A stretch of 64,000 nt of DNA from positions 92,361,007 to 92,425,006 of the forward strand of contig OY992536.1 of assembly GCA_963921195.1 (NCBI GenBank), in the 5' to 3' direction. The DNA comes from Pegoplata infirma (Eukaryota > Arthropoda > Insecta > Diptera > Anthomyiidae). Under the pieces are notes generated by a model, which searched no databases, was not told the origin of the DNA, and saw nothing but the letters and a program-made list of their open reading frames with translations. The translations under genes and the position numbers were made by a program. This document shows positions 31,398-43,382 of the stretch, piece by piece. Each line of letters starts with the position of its first letter. The first letter of the stretch is position 1.

Positions 31398-33037
31398 ACT
31401 AGCAGGCCCGCCGGAACTTTGTCACCGGTAATTATAAATACGGTATTAAAGAAGGATTAGGATTAGAGTCCCCATTTCTAAAATTGTCCCCTGCAGAATC
31501 TTTATTTTATAAAAATTTTATCGCTGAAGTCTTTCATAAAAACTTTTTACTTAGAACAAATAATAAAATTCTAAATTTAGCCCGGAATCATGTTATAATG
31601 AAATGATTTCATTCCCCGTATCATTCCATTTCGTTCCCCATTCTATTCAATTTCGTCCCCTATTCTATTCATTTCAATTCATTGACTTCCAATTCATTTC
31701 TTTCCATGTAGGATTCATTCCTTTCTGTAAAACATGTGTTAAAGAAATAAAAACATATTAGGGTCGTTATCTCAATTGATATAAAAAGTACCATATTACC
31801 CTACCTTAACCAATTGTTTACTCTTTTTAACCCTTTAAAACTTGAATTTTAAAATATGTCCTTTTCTTCATTGTTAATTCTTCTGGAGGATTTCAGGGGA
31901 TAGTAAAAGTACCACAGGACAATAATTGACCCTTATAACCCCATTAAAATCTAAATTTTCAGAAGGTACTTTTTCAGAAAGATTTGAAATCGGATGAGTC
32001 ATCTCTGACGTTTTTAAATTTGAATTCTTTTGACACAAAGTGTTCTTTAAAATGGGTGCGGTCAATGAAACCTCACCTAACTCACCCTGAAGGAGAATTC
32101 TAAATATTTGTGAAACCATTTTTGAAACATCATAAAAAGTTTCTTATATTTTAAAATTTTACGTCGATGAACTGTAGGACCATTTTTAATATTGGAGAAA
32201 ATTTTTTTTACAATCGAATTAGTATTTTTTTTTTTACCAAAACTTGGGCGAAGAAAGGGTGTGTTCGATGAAAGCTAGCCAATGTCCACACTGAAGGATC
32301 ATACTTAATATACTTATACTGGTGATAAGAATTTTGAAATCGGATGGGTAGATTCATATTACATAAATTTTACGTTTTTCTTGCCAAAAGTAGGCGTAGA
32401 AATGGGCGTGTATAATTAAACCCAGCATATTTCTACTCTGGAGAACCAAACCAAGCATTGGTGAAAAAATTTTGGAAATCGGATGAGTAATTTTGGAGAT
32501 TTTTGGTCAAATTTAAATTTTAGGTTTTTTGGTCAAAAAGTATAGTAGATAAGTAGTCTCATAGATATTTAAATTTTAAGTTTTTTGCCAAAAGTGGGCG
32601 TAAAAGTGGGCGTGGTCGTTGAATCCTAGACTATGTCCATCCTGGAGGAGCACTCTAAATATTGGCAGAGTCATTTTTTTAAATCGGATGAGTAGATTCA
32701 AAGATATTTAAATTTTAAGTTTTTTGGCAAAAGTGGGCGTAAAAGTGGGCGTGGTCGATGCAACTCAGTATATGTCCATTCCAAGTTATATTGGTAAAAA
32801 AAATTTGAAATCGGTTTAGTAGTTTTGAAGATTTTTTAATTTTACTTTTTTGGGCGTGGTCGATGAAACCTAGCCTATGTCCGTCCGGAAGGAACACTCT
32901 AAATATTTCTGAAAACTTTTTTGAAATCTGATGAGTAGTTCCGGAGATTACTTTCTACAAACAAACAAACAAACAAACAAACAAAAAAACATACAAACAT
33001 TAACTCTTTATAATATTATTATAGAAGTATAGATTAG
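31398..33037 (+). repeat. dispersed repeat with internal GTGGGCGT tandem units
   Basis: Opens with CTAGCAGGCCCGCCGGAACT and closes with a (CAAA)n tract (32953-32985), 'taactctttataatatta' and AAGTATAGAT. This start and end pairing is familiar from RTE-like or Helitron-like non-autonomous repeats of arthropods. Between 32300 and 32940 there are four or five degenerate units of about 110-140 bp, with AAATCGGATGAGTAG, AAAGTGGGCGTGGTCGATG and 'atgtcc...ggagga...ctctaaatatt'. 31600-31740 is an ATTCCATTTC-rich patch. No coding frame. Confidence 0.6.
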
Positions 33038-33893
33038 TAGGGCAAGTACTTTCATGAAAATGCATATTTTTACTCAGCATTATAAACGTAATATAAACTA
33101 AATATTTATCCGAATCAATAAATTTGCAATAAAATGGCATCGATTTGTAGTTGCATATTTTTGCATATTTTGGTATAAATGCATATTTTTATATGAATTG
33201 GACTTTTTTTAATTTTCATCAATATTTTTTCCAAATTGCCTTAGGAAAATTTAAAACCTATCGTTTATTTCTTATAGAAAAATATGTTTATTTATAGAAA
33301 TCATATTCTGAGGCATTTCTTCTACTTAAAATGTTCCTTTTCTGAGACATTTTACTAATCGTAAAGAAATAAATGTTTTCAAATTTAAGATTTTTCTACA
33401 GGAAAATTGAATTTTTTTTCAGTCAGGGTGAGTTCTTTTGCCTTTGACTTAAAAATCGGAAAATTCTGAAAAAAGTAAAGAATATTTTAAAAATAAACAA
33501 TTTTTTTAGCAAAAAAAAAATATTAAAAAATTACTTGTTCTTGAAATTATTGTACTTTAATATTTTTTTTATGTAAAATATTTTACTACAGAAATATTTA
33601 ACGACTCAAAGAAAAAAAAATTGAATTAAAAATATTTTTATCACAAAATCTGTCTATAAAAAAATATTTTACTAATTGAAAATAATTTTCACTCAAAAAA
33701 CCTTTGTTAAGGATTTTAGAGGGCCTTAAAGTATTTAACAAAGCCTAATTTATGTTGTAAAACCTATTTTTTAGTAGAAAAAAATAATTTTTGAATGAAT
33801 ATTTTTGAAGTTTTTAGTGCATATTTTGGATTTTAAGTCGCATATTATAGGCACATATTTGCGATTTTTAGATGCATGAAAGTACTTGCTTTA
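33038..33893. mobile_element. hAT-like non-autonomous element, GCATATTTT family, copy 1
   Basis: The left end TAGGGCAAGTACTTTCATG (33038) and right end CATGAAAGTACTTGCTTTA (to 33893) are inverted repeats. The subterminal regions carry repeated TGCATATTTTTGCATATT motifs. The flanking octamers TAGATTAG and GTAATTAG agree at only 5 of 8 positions, so the duplication is decayed or absent. The interior 'gaatcaataaatttgc' and 'atggcatcgatttgt' is shared with 60620-62940. Confidence 0.7.
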
Positions 33894-34805
33894 GTAATTA
33901 GCTTGAAAAGGACTTTCATGCAAATGCATGTGTTTTCGTGAAAATGGAACGCACTTACTTACCAATACTTAACAGTAGAACCATTAACATGCCAAAATTA
34001 GCAGTTTAAAATTTTCAAACGCAAATATCATAAAATTGTTAAACGATTAAAATCTTTGGTAAGATTATTTGGAATCAAGAGGTCAGAATCCATTTTGTTC
34101 ATTTAATTTGATTTAAATGACTGATTTTTTTTTTTTGCAATTCATGCGAGATTTTAGCAAAAAGTACTCGATCGAAGATTTTGAAAGTTATCACAAGTCT
34201 GAGTCTGAAATATTCGTTCTATAGAAGAAAATTCTAAGATTTCTAGACATTTTTTGTGCAGGGCAGGGGGTAGTCCTAGAAAATAATATTATTAGGTTTT
34301 GATTAAAAAAAAATATATTTCGAGTTGGGCCCCTCTTTGAATTTGTTGGATACGTCGCTGCATTGCATATAAATACATTTCAATATACCTTTAAGTATTA
34401 TCACACCTGAAATTGTTTTTGTTTTGCCTTTGCAAACTTTGCCTACAATTTTAATACATTTTCTATTTGGCATTTCAACTTAAGTTCTTAATTAGATAAT
34501 CAAGTCCGCCTCCAGTATTACAATGAGTGCATTTTCAAAAGCATTTGGCCTTTCGTTAACGACTTTTACGTCATTAACTAATGCCATCTACGGACAATTG
34601 CTATTAATACCTTGAAAACGTTTTCAAGCCAACAAATACCTGAATCAATACAATACAATTAAATATTGAAAACAATTTAAGCATCTTAAGATGCATTTGT
34701 TCTTTGCAGGGTTAGTTTAAATATATTGCATCAGAAGAGCTAAAATAAGCATGCAAAATGCATGAAAAACAAAATAATAAGAACTATGAAAATGTACAGA
34801 ATATA
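33894..34805. other. AT-rich stretch, no feature recognised
   Basis: It contains one decayed hAT-end-like phrase (ACTTTCATGCAAATGCATG near 33911) and a few degenerate minisatellite words near 34200. Otherwise unremarkable. 34380-34790 has slightly less biased composition and could be unique host sequence. Confidence 0.35.
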
Positions 34806-35200
34806 CACTAAAAAAACCTTGTCCAATTACTAGAAAAAATCCCGTAATTCCATTTTTGCAATATTTGACAGTTTTTTAACAAAAAATTTTCAATCAAATA
34901 TTTCTTTGTTATTTTAAAATTTTGTTCATAAATATCAAAATTTCTAAGCTAATTAAAAAAAATACCTAGTTGAGTCACGGGAGTTCCTTGTGAGTATGAT
35001 CGTATCAAAAAAATTTTAATTTATAATAATATTGGTAAAAAAACTTGTAAAATTACAAAAAAGTTCGTAATTTTTACTAGAAATTCTTGTAAAATATAAG
35101 GTAGCTTAAAATCTGGTAAAGTCACGAGAAGCCCTTGTAATTTTTATTGGGTCAAAAAAGTTGTAAATTTACAACTTTATTAGTAAAAAGCTTGTAAATT
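34806..35200. repeat. decayed member of the CACTC-ended GTAAAATTACA family
   Basis: CACTAAAAAAACCTTGTCCA, 'cccgtaattccatttttg', repeated 'cttgtaaaattacaa' and 'gtcacgggagttccttgtg' resemble the pair at 38336-38933 and 41380-41885. The right end is not recognisable. Confidence 0.5.
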
Positions 35201-35855
35201 AAAATCGTTTAAACAGTTTCGAGATGTTGCTATGTGAAACTTGCAAAAAATTTCGGATTTTTTCCTACGTTCAAGATTTTTTTTAAGTAAATCTCAAAAT
35301 TTCTTTTTCTTGAACTTTTCATAGAGCTCGAAGCAAATTTACATTTAAAATTAATTTGAGCCATATCCAACCATCAAAAATAAATTGATCAAAGTTTGGG
35401 ATTTTCGGAAAAATTCCACCAACATTTTTCAAAAATCAAATAAAAAAAAGTTATCTTGCGATACATTATTTTTATAAATTTTGGCATGATAAGTATGCGT
35501 ATCAAAAAAAAAAAAAAATTGAAATGGGTAGAGCGTTTTTCGAGATCTCGCCATTTGCAATTTTTTAGCAAATTCCTAACAAGGGAAGTATCTACACCCT
35601 TATATATAAAGGAGACAATTCTAAGGTTGGGGTGTGTCTGCTTAAGCCCACTTCAGATTATAATACTGAGTCGTAAGAAAATACGTATCTTAAATAATAC
35701 GAAATTTTCTCCGCTTGTCAAAAAATCTTTTAAAAAATTCTTTGCGTATTCACACCATCACATCTTAAATATTATCAAAACAAATACTACCCTGATCTTA
35801 TAAAAACAAATACTACCCTGATCTTATAAAAAGCGTATACGTTTTCCCATTTTTA
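35201..35855. other. dispersed-repeat-like text with a 26-bp tandem duplication
   Basis: 35440-35570 (ATCTTGCGATACATTA, TTTTTCGAGATCTCGCCATT) has relatives at 57590-57700 and weakly at 2340-2500. AAAACAAATACTACCCTGAT plus CTTATA is duplicated in tandem at about 35777-35830, just before the next element. The 115-codon frame at 35456-35803 spans these repeats and is not supported as a gene. Confidence 0.45.
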
Positions 35856-37822
35856 CACTCAAAAAAAAAAAAATAAAATCCCCGTGATTTTACGGGGCAG
35901 GTTTTGTAAAATATATACTAGCAAGAATCCCCGTAATGTTACGGGGATAATTTGTAAATTGATTTAACAAAAGAAAATGTAAATTTACAATTTTTTGTAA
36001 AATATTAACTTCGAAGTGAAATTTTGTTTTTGTAAATTTACAAAAAATTTGGTAAATTAACAAAACAAAATTTTAAACTTACAGAAAAAGGTTGTTATTT
36101 TACAAAGAAAAAATAGAAAATGAAAAAAATAAATTGTAGATTAACAAATTATTTGGTTAAACTACTGTTTTTACCGCAAACAAATATTGAAAAACACGTA
36201 TATTTACAACAAAAATTGTAAATTTGCAAAAAAAAAATAAAATTTACAAAACAAATTGTAAACTTACAAAAAAAGTTGTAAATTTACAAAATAAAGTAGA
36301 AAATTAAGCAACAAAATTGTAAATTTACAAATTGTTTGGTTAAACTACTGATTTTTATGGCAAAAAACTTGTATATTTACAATAAAAAGTGGTAAATTTA
36401 CAATTTTTATTGTAAATATACCATTTTTTCTTTTTTTTTGCCGTAAAAACAGTATTTTAACCAAATAATTTGTAAATTTACAATATTGTTTTCGTATTTT
36501 CTACTTCATTTTTGTAAAATTACACCTTTTTCTGTGAGTATACAATTTTGTTTTTTAAGTTTTCATATTTGTTTTGTAAATTTACAAAAAATTTGGTTTA
36601 TTTACATATTTGTTTTGTAAATTTAAAGGTTTTTTCCATTGGTGTATCTTATTTTTCTTTCTTCGGCAGCTGGAGTAGCACTTCAGCAACCTGAAATGAT
36701 TTTTTTCACTTGAACACTTTTAACAAACTTTTTAAAGTATAACACTGCACTTTTTAATTTTTTTTCGGCATTTCGTTTTTCTTAAGTAGAACATATGAGA
36801 ACTGCGAAGGAGGCTACACAAGAAATTTCTTATATTTTCAGGAAAAACTAGGCAAAAAAATAACAATTTTTTTCGAATTTTTGATTCTTTTCTCAAGTAT
36901 TTTTAAAAAATCTGAAAAAAATTGGATATTGTAGATTGGATGTTTAAGTACCTGGTAAAATAAGAAAATCCTAATTTTTCATAATTGGCAGCTTTTTTTT
37001 GATATTTTAGGTGCCAAATAAAAAAAAAATTACCAAAAAAATATGGTAAAATTACAAAAAAAAATTGTAAAAATAGAAAAAAAACTAGAATAATTATATA
37101 GTAGAAACACATAAAAATTCTGGCATTTTACTTAACGCAAGTTACCAAAAAATGGTGTAAAAATTCATTTTTTTGCTAAAGCTTACAATTAGTTGAAAAA
37201 TTTTTGTGTCCGGAACTTAAAAAATTTCCAAAATTTTTTTCATGAAATTTTTTATTTATAAAAAATGATTTTAAACTAAATTTATTACTCCAAAATGCAA
37301 AAAAAAATCTGAACTTAAATTCTTCAGAGTCCTATTGTTCAATAATTATTTTTTTTGTAAACAACATTAATTCTAGTAATAAAATAGGTTTTGTAAAATT
37401 ACATTGGAGTTTTGTACTTTTCAATACATATTTTTTCTTTAATAAAATTTTTGTGTTAAAAAACTGAAAACCTTGTAAACGATTTAAAAAATCTTAAAAA
37501 AAAAATTGTAATAAAACATTTTTTTGGTAGAAAGACTAAATAACATCAAGTAAAATTTTGTTGTACAATTACAGTTTTCTTGTGTACAAAAACTAGACAC
37601 CTTGTAATATTTTTTTAATATGTAAAATAATTCACTTTTTTGTAAATTTACCTAAAAAATTTGTAAAATAAATTTACCAACATATAACAGTAAAATTACA
37701 AGGCAAACTGTAGTTTTCGTTTTATTAAATATACAACAATTTTTGTAAAAAGACAAAAATATTAGTAAAATAGAATTACAAGACCTTTTACTTGTAATTC
37801 TTTTTACATTTTTTTTTGAGTG
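35856..37822 (+). mobile_element. TA-flanked CACTC-ended element, CCCCGTAA family, copy 1 (1.97 kb)
   Basis: CACTC at 35856 and GAGTG ending at 37822, TA on both sides. Near the left end are two small GC hairpins, CCCCGTGATTTTACGGGG and CCCCGTAATGTTACGGGG (35880-35945). The body is made of GTAAATTTACAA-type palindromic words. Large parts are mirrored in 39285-40692. No coding frame. The frames found are Phe/Lys-rich by-products. Confidence 0.75.
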
Positions 37823-38335
37823 TAGAGAAATTTCTAAAAATGAGAATACGTATCCGCTTGTCATTTTTCAATCCGTATTTGTCTTGGTTTTACACCGATT
37901 TGTGTTTACACCATACTATTTTATAGATTTTACATAAAATTTTGACAGATATTATTACAAATATTATAGTCTGAAGCCACCTTTATTGGCAATATCGGGG
38001 ATTTATAGGTTCAAAAAATGGGTCAAAAAGTTTAAAAAAATCGTTTTTTTTAATTTTTCAGCCATTTCTTTCTTAAAAACTATATAATGCTTCCATATGG
38101 GAACAAAGGCTTTTTTAATATTTTGTTTAATAAAAATGTGTAAATTTTGGGGGGGAATTTATGTGGACAAAGATCTACGATATCAATATTAATACGAAAT
38201 AAGCTCTATTAAATTTTAATCGACTCTTTTTTTTCTACACGATATTCCTGTTAGATCGGGAGTTAATTTAACAAAGGACACCATTTCTGCGCAATAACTG
38301 TTAACTAAATTATTTATTATGTTTTTAGCACTATA
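37823..38335. other. short stretch between elements, no feature recognised
   Basis: AT-rich, no recognised repeat end or coding frame apart from the flanking CACTC element termini. Confidence 0.35.
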
Positions 38336-38933
38336 CACTCAAAAAAAAAAAACTTATAAAATTGCAAGAAATGTTTGTAACTTTATTTTTGCTACCTCCT
38401 GTTGGACAATAATAATAAAAATAATCTTTTGAAATACAATGTTTTCTTCTTCAATCACAAACCCTTAAAGAATTCCTTGTTATTTTACAAGCTTTTTACC
38501 AAAAATTTTGTAGTTTTACAAACATTTTAACCAATAAAATTGTAAATATACAAATTTTTTGACGCGATTAAACTTTCAAGGAGGTTTCGTAACTTTAATA
38601 GATTTTTTGCTACCTCCTATTTACGTAAATTCCTAGTAAAAATTACGAGCTTTTTTGTAATTTTACAAGATGTTTACCAACAAAATTGTAAATTTTCAAC
38701 TTTTTTTGCGAAATAAAACTTACAAGGAATTCTCGTAAATTTACTAGATTTTTTTTTGTTTTGGAAAAACTCTCGAAATTTTTAAATTTACAAGAAAAAC
38801 TGTAAAAAAACAAAAAAAAAAATTTAAATTTCGATTAAAAATGATTTGTTAAAAAACAAGGAAAACTGTCAAAAATTGGTAAAATGGGATTACGACACAT
38901 TTTCTAATAATTTGACAACTTCTTTTTTGTGTG
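38336..38933 (+). mobile_element. TA-flanked CACTC-ended element, TACAAGGAATT family, copy 1
   Basis: CACTCAAAAAAAAAAAACTT at 38336 and TTTTTTGTGTG ending at 38933, with TA on both sides. It contains repeated GTAATTTTACAAG words, GGAGGTAGC/GCTACCTCC pairs and ACAAGGAAAACTGTCAAA. A reverse-complement relative lies at 41380-41885. Confidence 0.65.
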
Positions 38934-39019
38934 TACAAACAATTTTTTACAAAAAAAAAAAAAAAAAAATTCGACAAACATTTTTTTTTTGTTTTTTTTC
39001 TCTTTCAAATTTTTTTTTT

Positions 39020-39078
39020 TTTTTTTTGAGGGTATCAATAATTCAGCAAGGTCGAATTTATCTCTTTTACTTGTTTTA
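39020..39078 (+). repeat. solo mini-me 3' end
   Basis: 'gagggtatcaataattcagc' and AAGGTCGAATTTATC followed by TTTACTTGTTTT is the mini-me terminal block without the rest of the element. The preceding poly(A) and poly(T) tracts (38950-39026) give rise to several meaningless frames. Confidence 0.6.
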
Positions 39079-39284
39079 TATTCGAGTTCAGACAATTTTC
39101 TTTTTTTTCATTTTACAAAATTTAAAACTTTGATCGCCTGGCGCCACGGTCTAATTTAAAATCGGATTTGTCTCAAATTTTACCACATCACTTTTAAGTC
39201 TAGTTGAATAAATATTTGCAATAGTTTTAGCAGATTTGGTACTAAAAAATATTTTACCATACTTACATTCTTTGTAATAAACTA

Positions 39285-40692
39285 CACTCAAAAAAAAAAG
39301 TTTGTAAAATTACAAGTAAAAGGTCTTGTAATTCTATTTTACTAATATTTTTGTCTTTTTACAAAAATTGTTGTATATTTAATAAAACGAAAACTACAGT
39401 TTGCTTTGTAATTTAACTATTATATGTTGGTAAATTTATTTTACAAATTTTTTAGGTAAATTTACAAAAAAGTAAATTATTTTACAAATTAAAAATGTAT
39501 TACAAGGTGTTTAGTTTTTTTACACAAGAAAACTGTTATTGAACAACAAAATTTTACTTGATGTTATTTAGCTTTCTACCAAAAAAATGTGTTATTACAA
39601 ACATCTTTTTAAGATCGTTTACAAGGTTTTCAGTTTGAAATGTATGTATTGAAAAGTACAAAATTCCAATGTAATTTTACAAAACTTATTTTATTACTAG
39701 AATTCATGTTGTTTTACAACAAAAAATATAATTATACAACAATTTTCTAAGTTCACATTTTTTTGCGTTTTGAAGTAAAAAATTTATTTAAAAATAATTT
39801 TTTATAAATAAAAAATTTCATGGAAATTTTTTAAGTTCCGGACACAAACATTTTTTGCTTTAGCAAAAAAACTGAATTTTTACACCATTTTTTGGTAATT
39901 TGCGTTTAGTAAAATACCACAATTTTTATGTGTTTCTACTATGTAACTGTTCTAGTTTATTTTTTTGTGTTTTTACCATTTTTTTTTGGTAATTTTACCA
40001 TATTTTTTTGGTAATTTTTTTTTTTTTTAATTTGGCACCTAAAATGTCAATATAAATCTGCCAATTATGAAAAATTATGTTTTTCTTATTTAACAGGTAC
40101 TTAAACATCCAATCTACAATATCTAAAAATACTTGTGAAAATAATTAAATAATATGTAAATAAACCAATTTAAATAAATTTTTTTTTTGCCATAAAAAAC
40201 AGTAGTTTAACCAAACAATTTGTAAATCTACAATTTTGGTTTTTGATTTTCTACGTTATTTTGTAAATTTACAATATTTTTTGTAAGTTTAAAATTTTTT
40301 TTGTAAATTTTAATTTTTATTTTTTATTGTAAATATACGTGTTTTTTAATATTTTTTCCGGTAAAAACAGTAGTTTAACCAAATAATTTGTTAATCTACA
40401 ATTTATTTTTTTCATTTTCTATTTTTTCGTCGTAAAATAACAACTTTTTTCTGTAAGTTTACAATTTTGGTTTGTAAATTTACCAAATTTTTTGTAAACT
40501 TACAAAAAAAATGTTCACCTCGAAGTTAATATTTTACAAAAAAAATTGTAAATTTACATTTTCTTTTGTTAAATCAATTTACAAATTATCCCCGTAACAT
40601 TACGGGGATTCTTGCTAGTACATATTTTACAAAACCTGCCCCGTAAAATCACGGGGATTTTATGTCATTTTACAAACTTTTTTTTTTGAGTG
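39285..40692 (-). mobile_element. TA-flanked CACTC-ended element, CCCCGTAA family, copy 2 (inverted)
   Basis: CACTC at 39285 and GAGTG ending at 40692 with flanking TA. The two CCCCGTAA...TTACGGGG hairpins lie at the right end (40588-40660), mirror-image to 35880-35945. Internal blocks (TTACAAGTAAAAGGTCTTGT, 'gtttagttttt...acaagaaaactg', 'ggacacaaacattttttgc') run in reverse order relative to copy 1. About 0.5 kb shorter than copy 1. Confidence 0.75.
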
Positions 40693-41379
40693 TACGTACT
40701 TACTTTGGTACCTTTTTATAAATTACCAAACAAATAACGTCGCACATACCGTATCGGTTGTTTGTGTACCAGCATCCTTTATTTAATTTAAACTTTGACA
40801 TTTTCTGAAACAATAAATGGAAATGTCAATATTGTTACTAATTTTGTTTTGTTGTAGGTACCGTCTATTTTAAAAAAACAGGAAATTGACTGTTATTGAC
40901 ATAAATGATTGGAGGAAGAAAGAAAAATGGATTATTTAATATAAAAAAATATACAATATAAAGGGCATATAATTAATATTTTTATAAACGAAAATATTAT
41001 GATGAAACAATGTAAACAATAAGGATTATTTGAAGAGGGTTATTAAATATAATGATATTTAAAGGAAATAATATAAAATTGTAGATGATTTAACCCATTT
41101 TGAAAGGAAAATTTAACAGTAAAATAGGATAATGTTGTGAAAATGTTAAACTTTAATACCTTCAGAACTAGAATTTGTCTTCCTAAAAATAAATGTGTTG
41201 TTGGATTTTCCTGTGGTCTTACAAAGAGAGGTCCCAAAGTGACCATTCATGATTTTTTTACCTACTGAAGTAGATTCCGCTAAGACTGGTCGATCTTTAA
41301 TTTTTTTCTCTTTATCTGTATATAAATTTTAAAGAAATCTGAATTGCGGACTTTACTTGTAAGATTATAAGATAACCCA
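40693..41379. other. low-repeat stretch, no feature recognised
   Basis: No inverted ends or coding frame. A 67-codon minus-strand frame (41043-41246) has less biased composition than its neighbours, but no motif I recognise. The end of the stretch shares 'aaagaaatctg...ggactttacttgtaagatta' with 52790-52850, a dispersed repeat. Confidence 0.35.
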
Positions 41380-41885
41380 CACACCCAAAAACAAAAAACG
41401 TCAAATTAATAGGAAAAGTCTCGTTATCCCATTTTACCAAGTTTTGACAGTTTTCCTTGTTTTTTAACAAAAAAATTTGGTTCGAAATTTACATTTTTTT
41501 TATTGTAATTTTACAATTTTTTTTATAATTTTACAAGTTTTTAATATAATTTTACAAAAAAAAATCTAGTAAATTAATGAAAATTCCTTGTAATTTCAAT
41601 TGCGTCAAAAAACTGTAAATTTACAATTTAATTGGTAAAAAACTTGTAAAATTACAAAATTATTGGTAAAAAGCTTGTAAAATTACTAAAAATTCTCGTA
41701 TAATAGGAGGTAGCAAAAAATCTAGTAAAAATCTTATAAATTTTATCGTGTCAAAAAATTTGTTAATTTACAATTTTATTGGTAAAAACCTTGTATTGGT
41801 AAAAAGCTTGTAAATTACTAGGAATTTTTGTCAAATAGGAGTTACAAGTTCTTCTAGTAATTTTATAAGGTTGCTTTTTTGAGTG
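41380..41885 (-). mobile_element. CACTC-ended element, TACAAGGAATT family, copy 2 (inverted)
   Basis: Mirror image of 38336-38933: CTCGTTATCCCATTTTACC with TTTTGACAGTTTTCCTTG near the left end, GGAGGTAGCAAAAAATCTAG inside, ending TTGCTTTTTTGAGTG. The left terminus is degenerate (CACACCCAAAAAC) and lacks a clean TA. Confidence 0.6.
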
Positions 41886-43382
41886 CAACGATACAACTCC
41901 ATTCTGACGGCGGAATCAAGTTCAGGAGGTCAAAATACATAAAGATTAGATTTGTTTATACCCTCCACTTACAATTAGTTATAAAGGCGATATATTAGTT
42001 CGTCGTACCGTTTATAGCTCATTGAAATATTGGTCTAGGACCCCATAATGTATATGGGGCATTCTATGTCAAATCGGCCACTTTGAAAATTTTTTTTTTT
42101 AGATTTTCCCAATTTGTAAACCGTTTTTAGTACAATTCGAAAACTCTTTCGTGGTAAATTTTCAGATTTTTTTGATGACCCGTTCAAAAGATATCGAATT
42201 TTTAAAAATTGGTAGTTTGTTCCTTTACTTAAACTTCATTTACTCATTAGGGGTGGGATAGTGCACGAGTTTTCGATTTCGACACGCTAGAACCGCTTAT
42301 TTTGTGAGGTTTGTAAAAAAAATGCATGAGCCAAGAAATGAGGCAGGTCGGATAGGATCTAGGGGTCGCTCATCGGGGTCAAAGTTGGGCATAGAGGGGA
42401 AAAAATCCACAAAAAACCACACAGCTCTCTTGGTTTTGCCCCAAGAGGGGTCAAATGTGAGACCGGCCCCATTATTTTTTCGCCCCAAACACTTTTGCCA
42501 AATCAACCTAAGCCCTATCTCCTCTCCTTAAGGGGGCTCCCATACAAAGGTTAAATGTTAAAAAATATTTGCTCCTACCTCTCTAGATGTCATAGAAGTG
42601 ACCCTAGAGGAATCAAATGTATGACCGACCCCTAATATTTTTTCATCCCCAACATTTTCTTAGAACATACCTACCCTCTATCTTCAACCGTTAGGGTGGT
42701 CCCCATACATTTTTTTTATTTTTTCTTAATTTTTTTTATTAAATCAGCTCCTACCGGTCCAACGGTGCTTCCTAGAGGGGTCATTAGCAAGACCTACCCC
42801 CATTTATTTTTAGCCCCCAACATTTTATCTGAACATGCTAACACCGTATCTCCAATTCCTAAGGGGTTTCCCACACAAAATGACATTTTTATAAAATTTG
42901 CTCCTACCGCTCTAACTGGCGCAGGGGTGACCCTAGAGAATTTAAATGTATGACTGACCCCCAATATTTTTTCAGCCCCAACATTTTCCCCAAACAAACC
43001 TACCCTCTATTTTTAAGCCTTAAGGCGGTCCCAACACATTTTTTTATAAAATTAGATCTTAACGCTCCCATGGTGTTTCTTAGGGATAGGGACTGCAGAC
43101 TTAAACCCATTAGTTTTTGCCCCCCCCCCACATTTTTTCCGAAAATACCTACGGCGTATTTCCACTTTGTAAGCGTGCTCCCCTTAGCAAAACCAAATTC
43201 CTAATTGTTCTGGAACTCAACGTTGGAGTATTTAGAATTTACAAAAGTACAGTAATAAGCAACACTTTTATTTATAAATTCAGCTCTTACCGCTCCCATA
43301 GTGCCTCTTAGGGACGGGAAATGCAGACTGACCCCCTATATCTGCTGTGCAAACATCATTTTAATGAACTTCAAAAGAAGTG

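Noticed and set aside
33038..33893. Exact 8-bp target duplication for this hAT-like copy
   Set aside because: Only 5 of 8 flanking positions agree; the family call rests on the ends and on the copy at 60620-62940.
35456..35803. 115-codon frame as a gene
   Set aside because: Spans a homopolymer and a tandem duplication and shares sequence with non-coding dispersed repeats.
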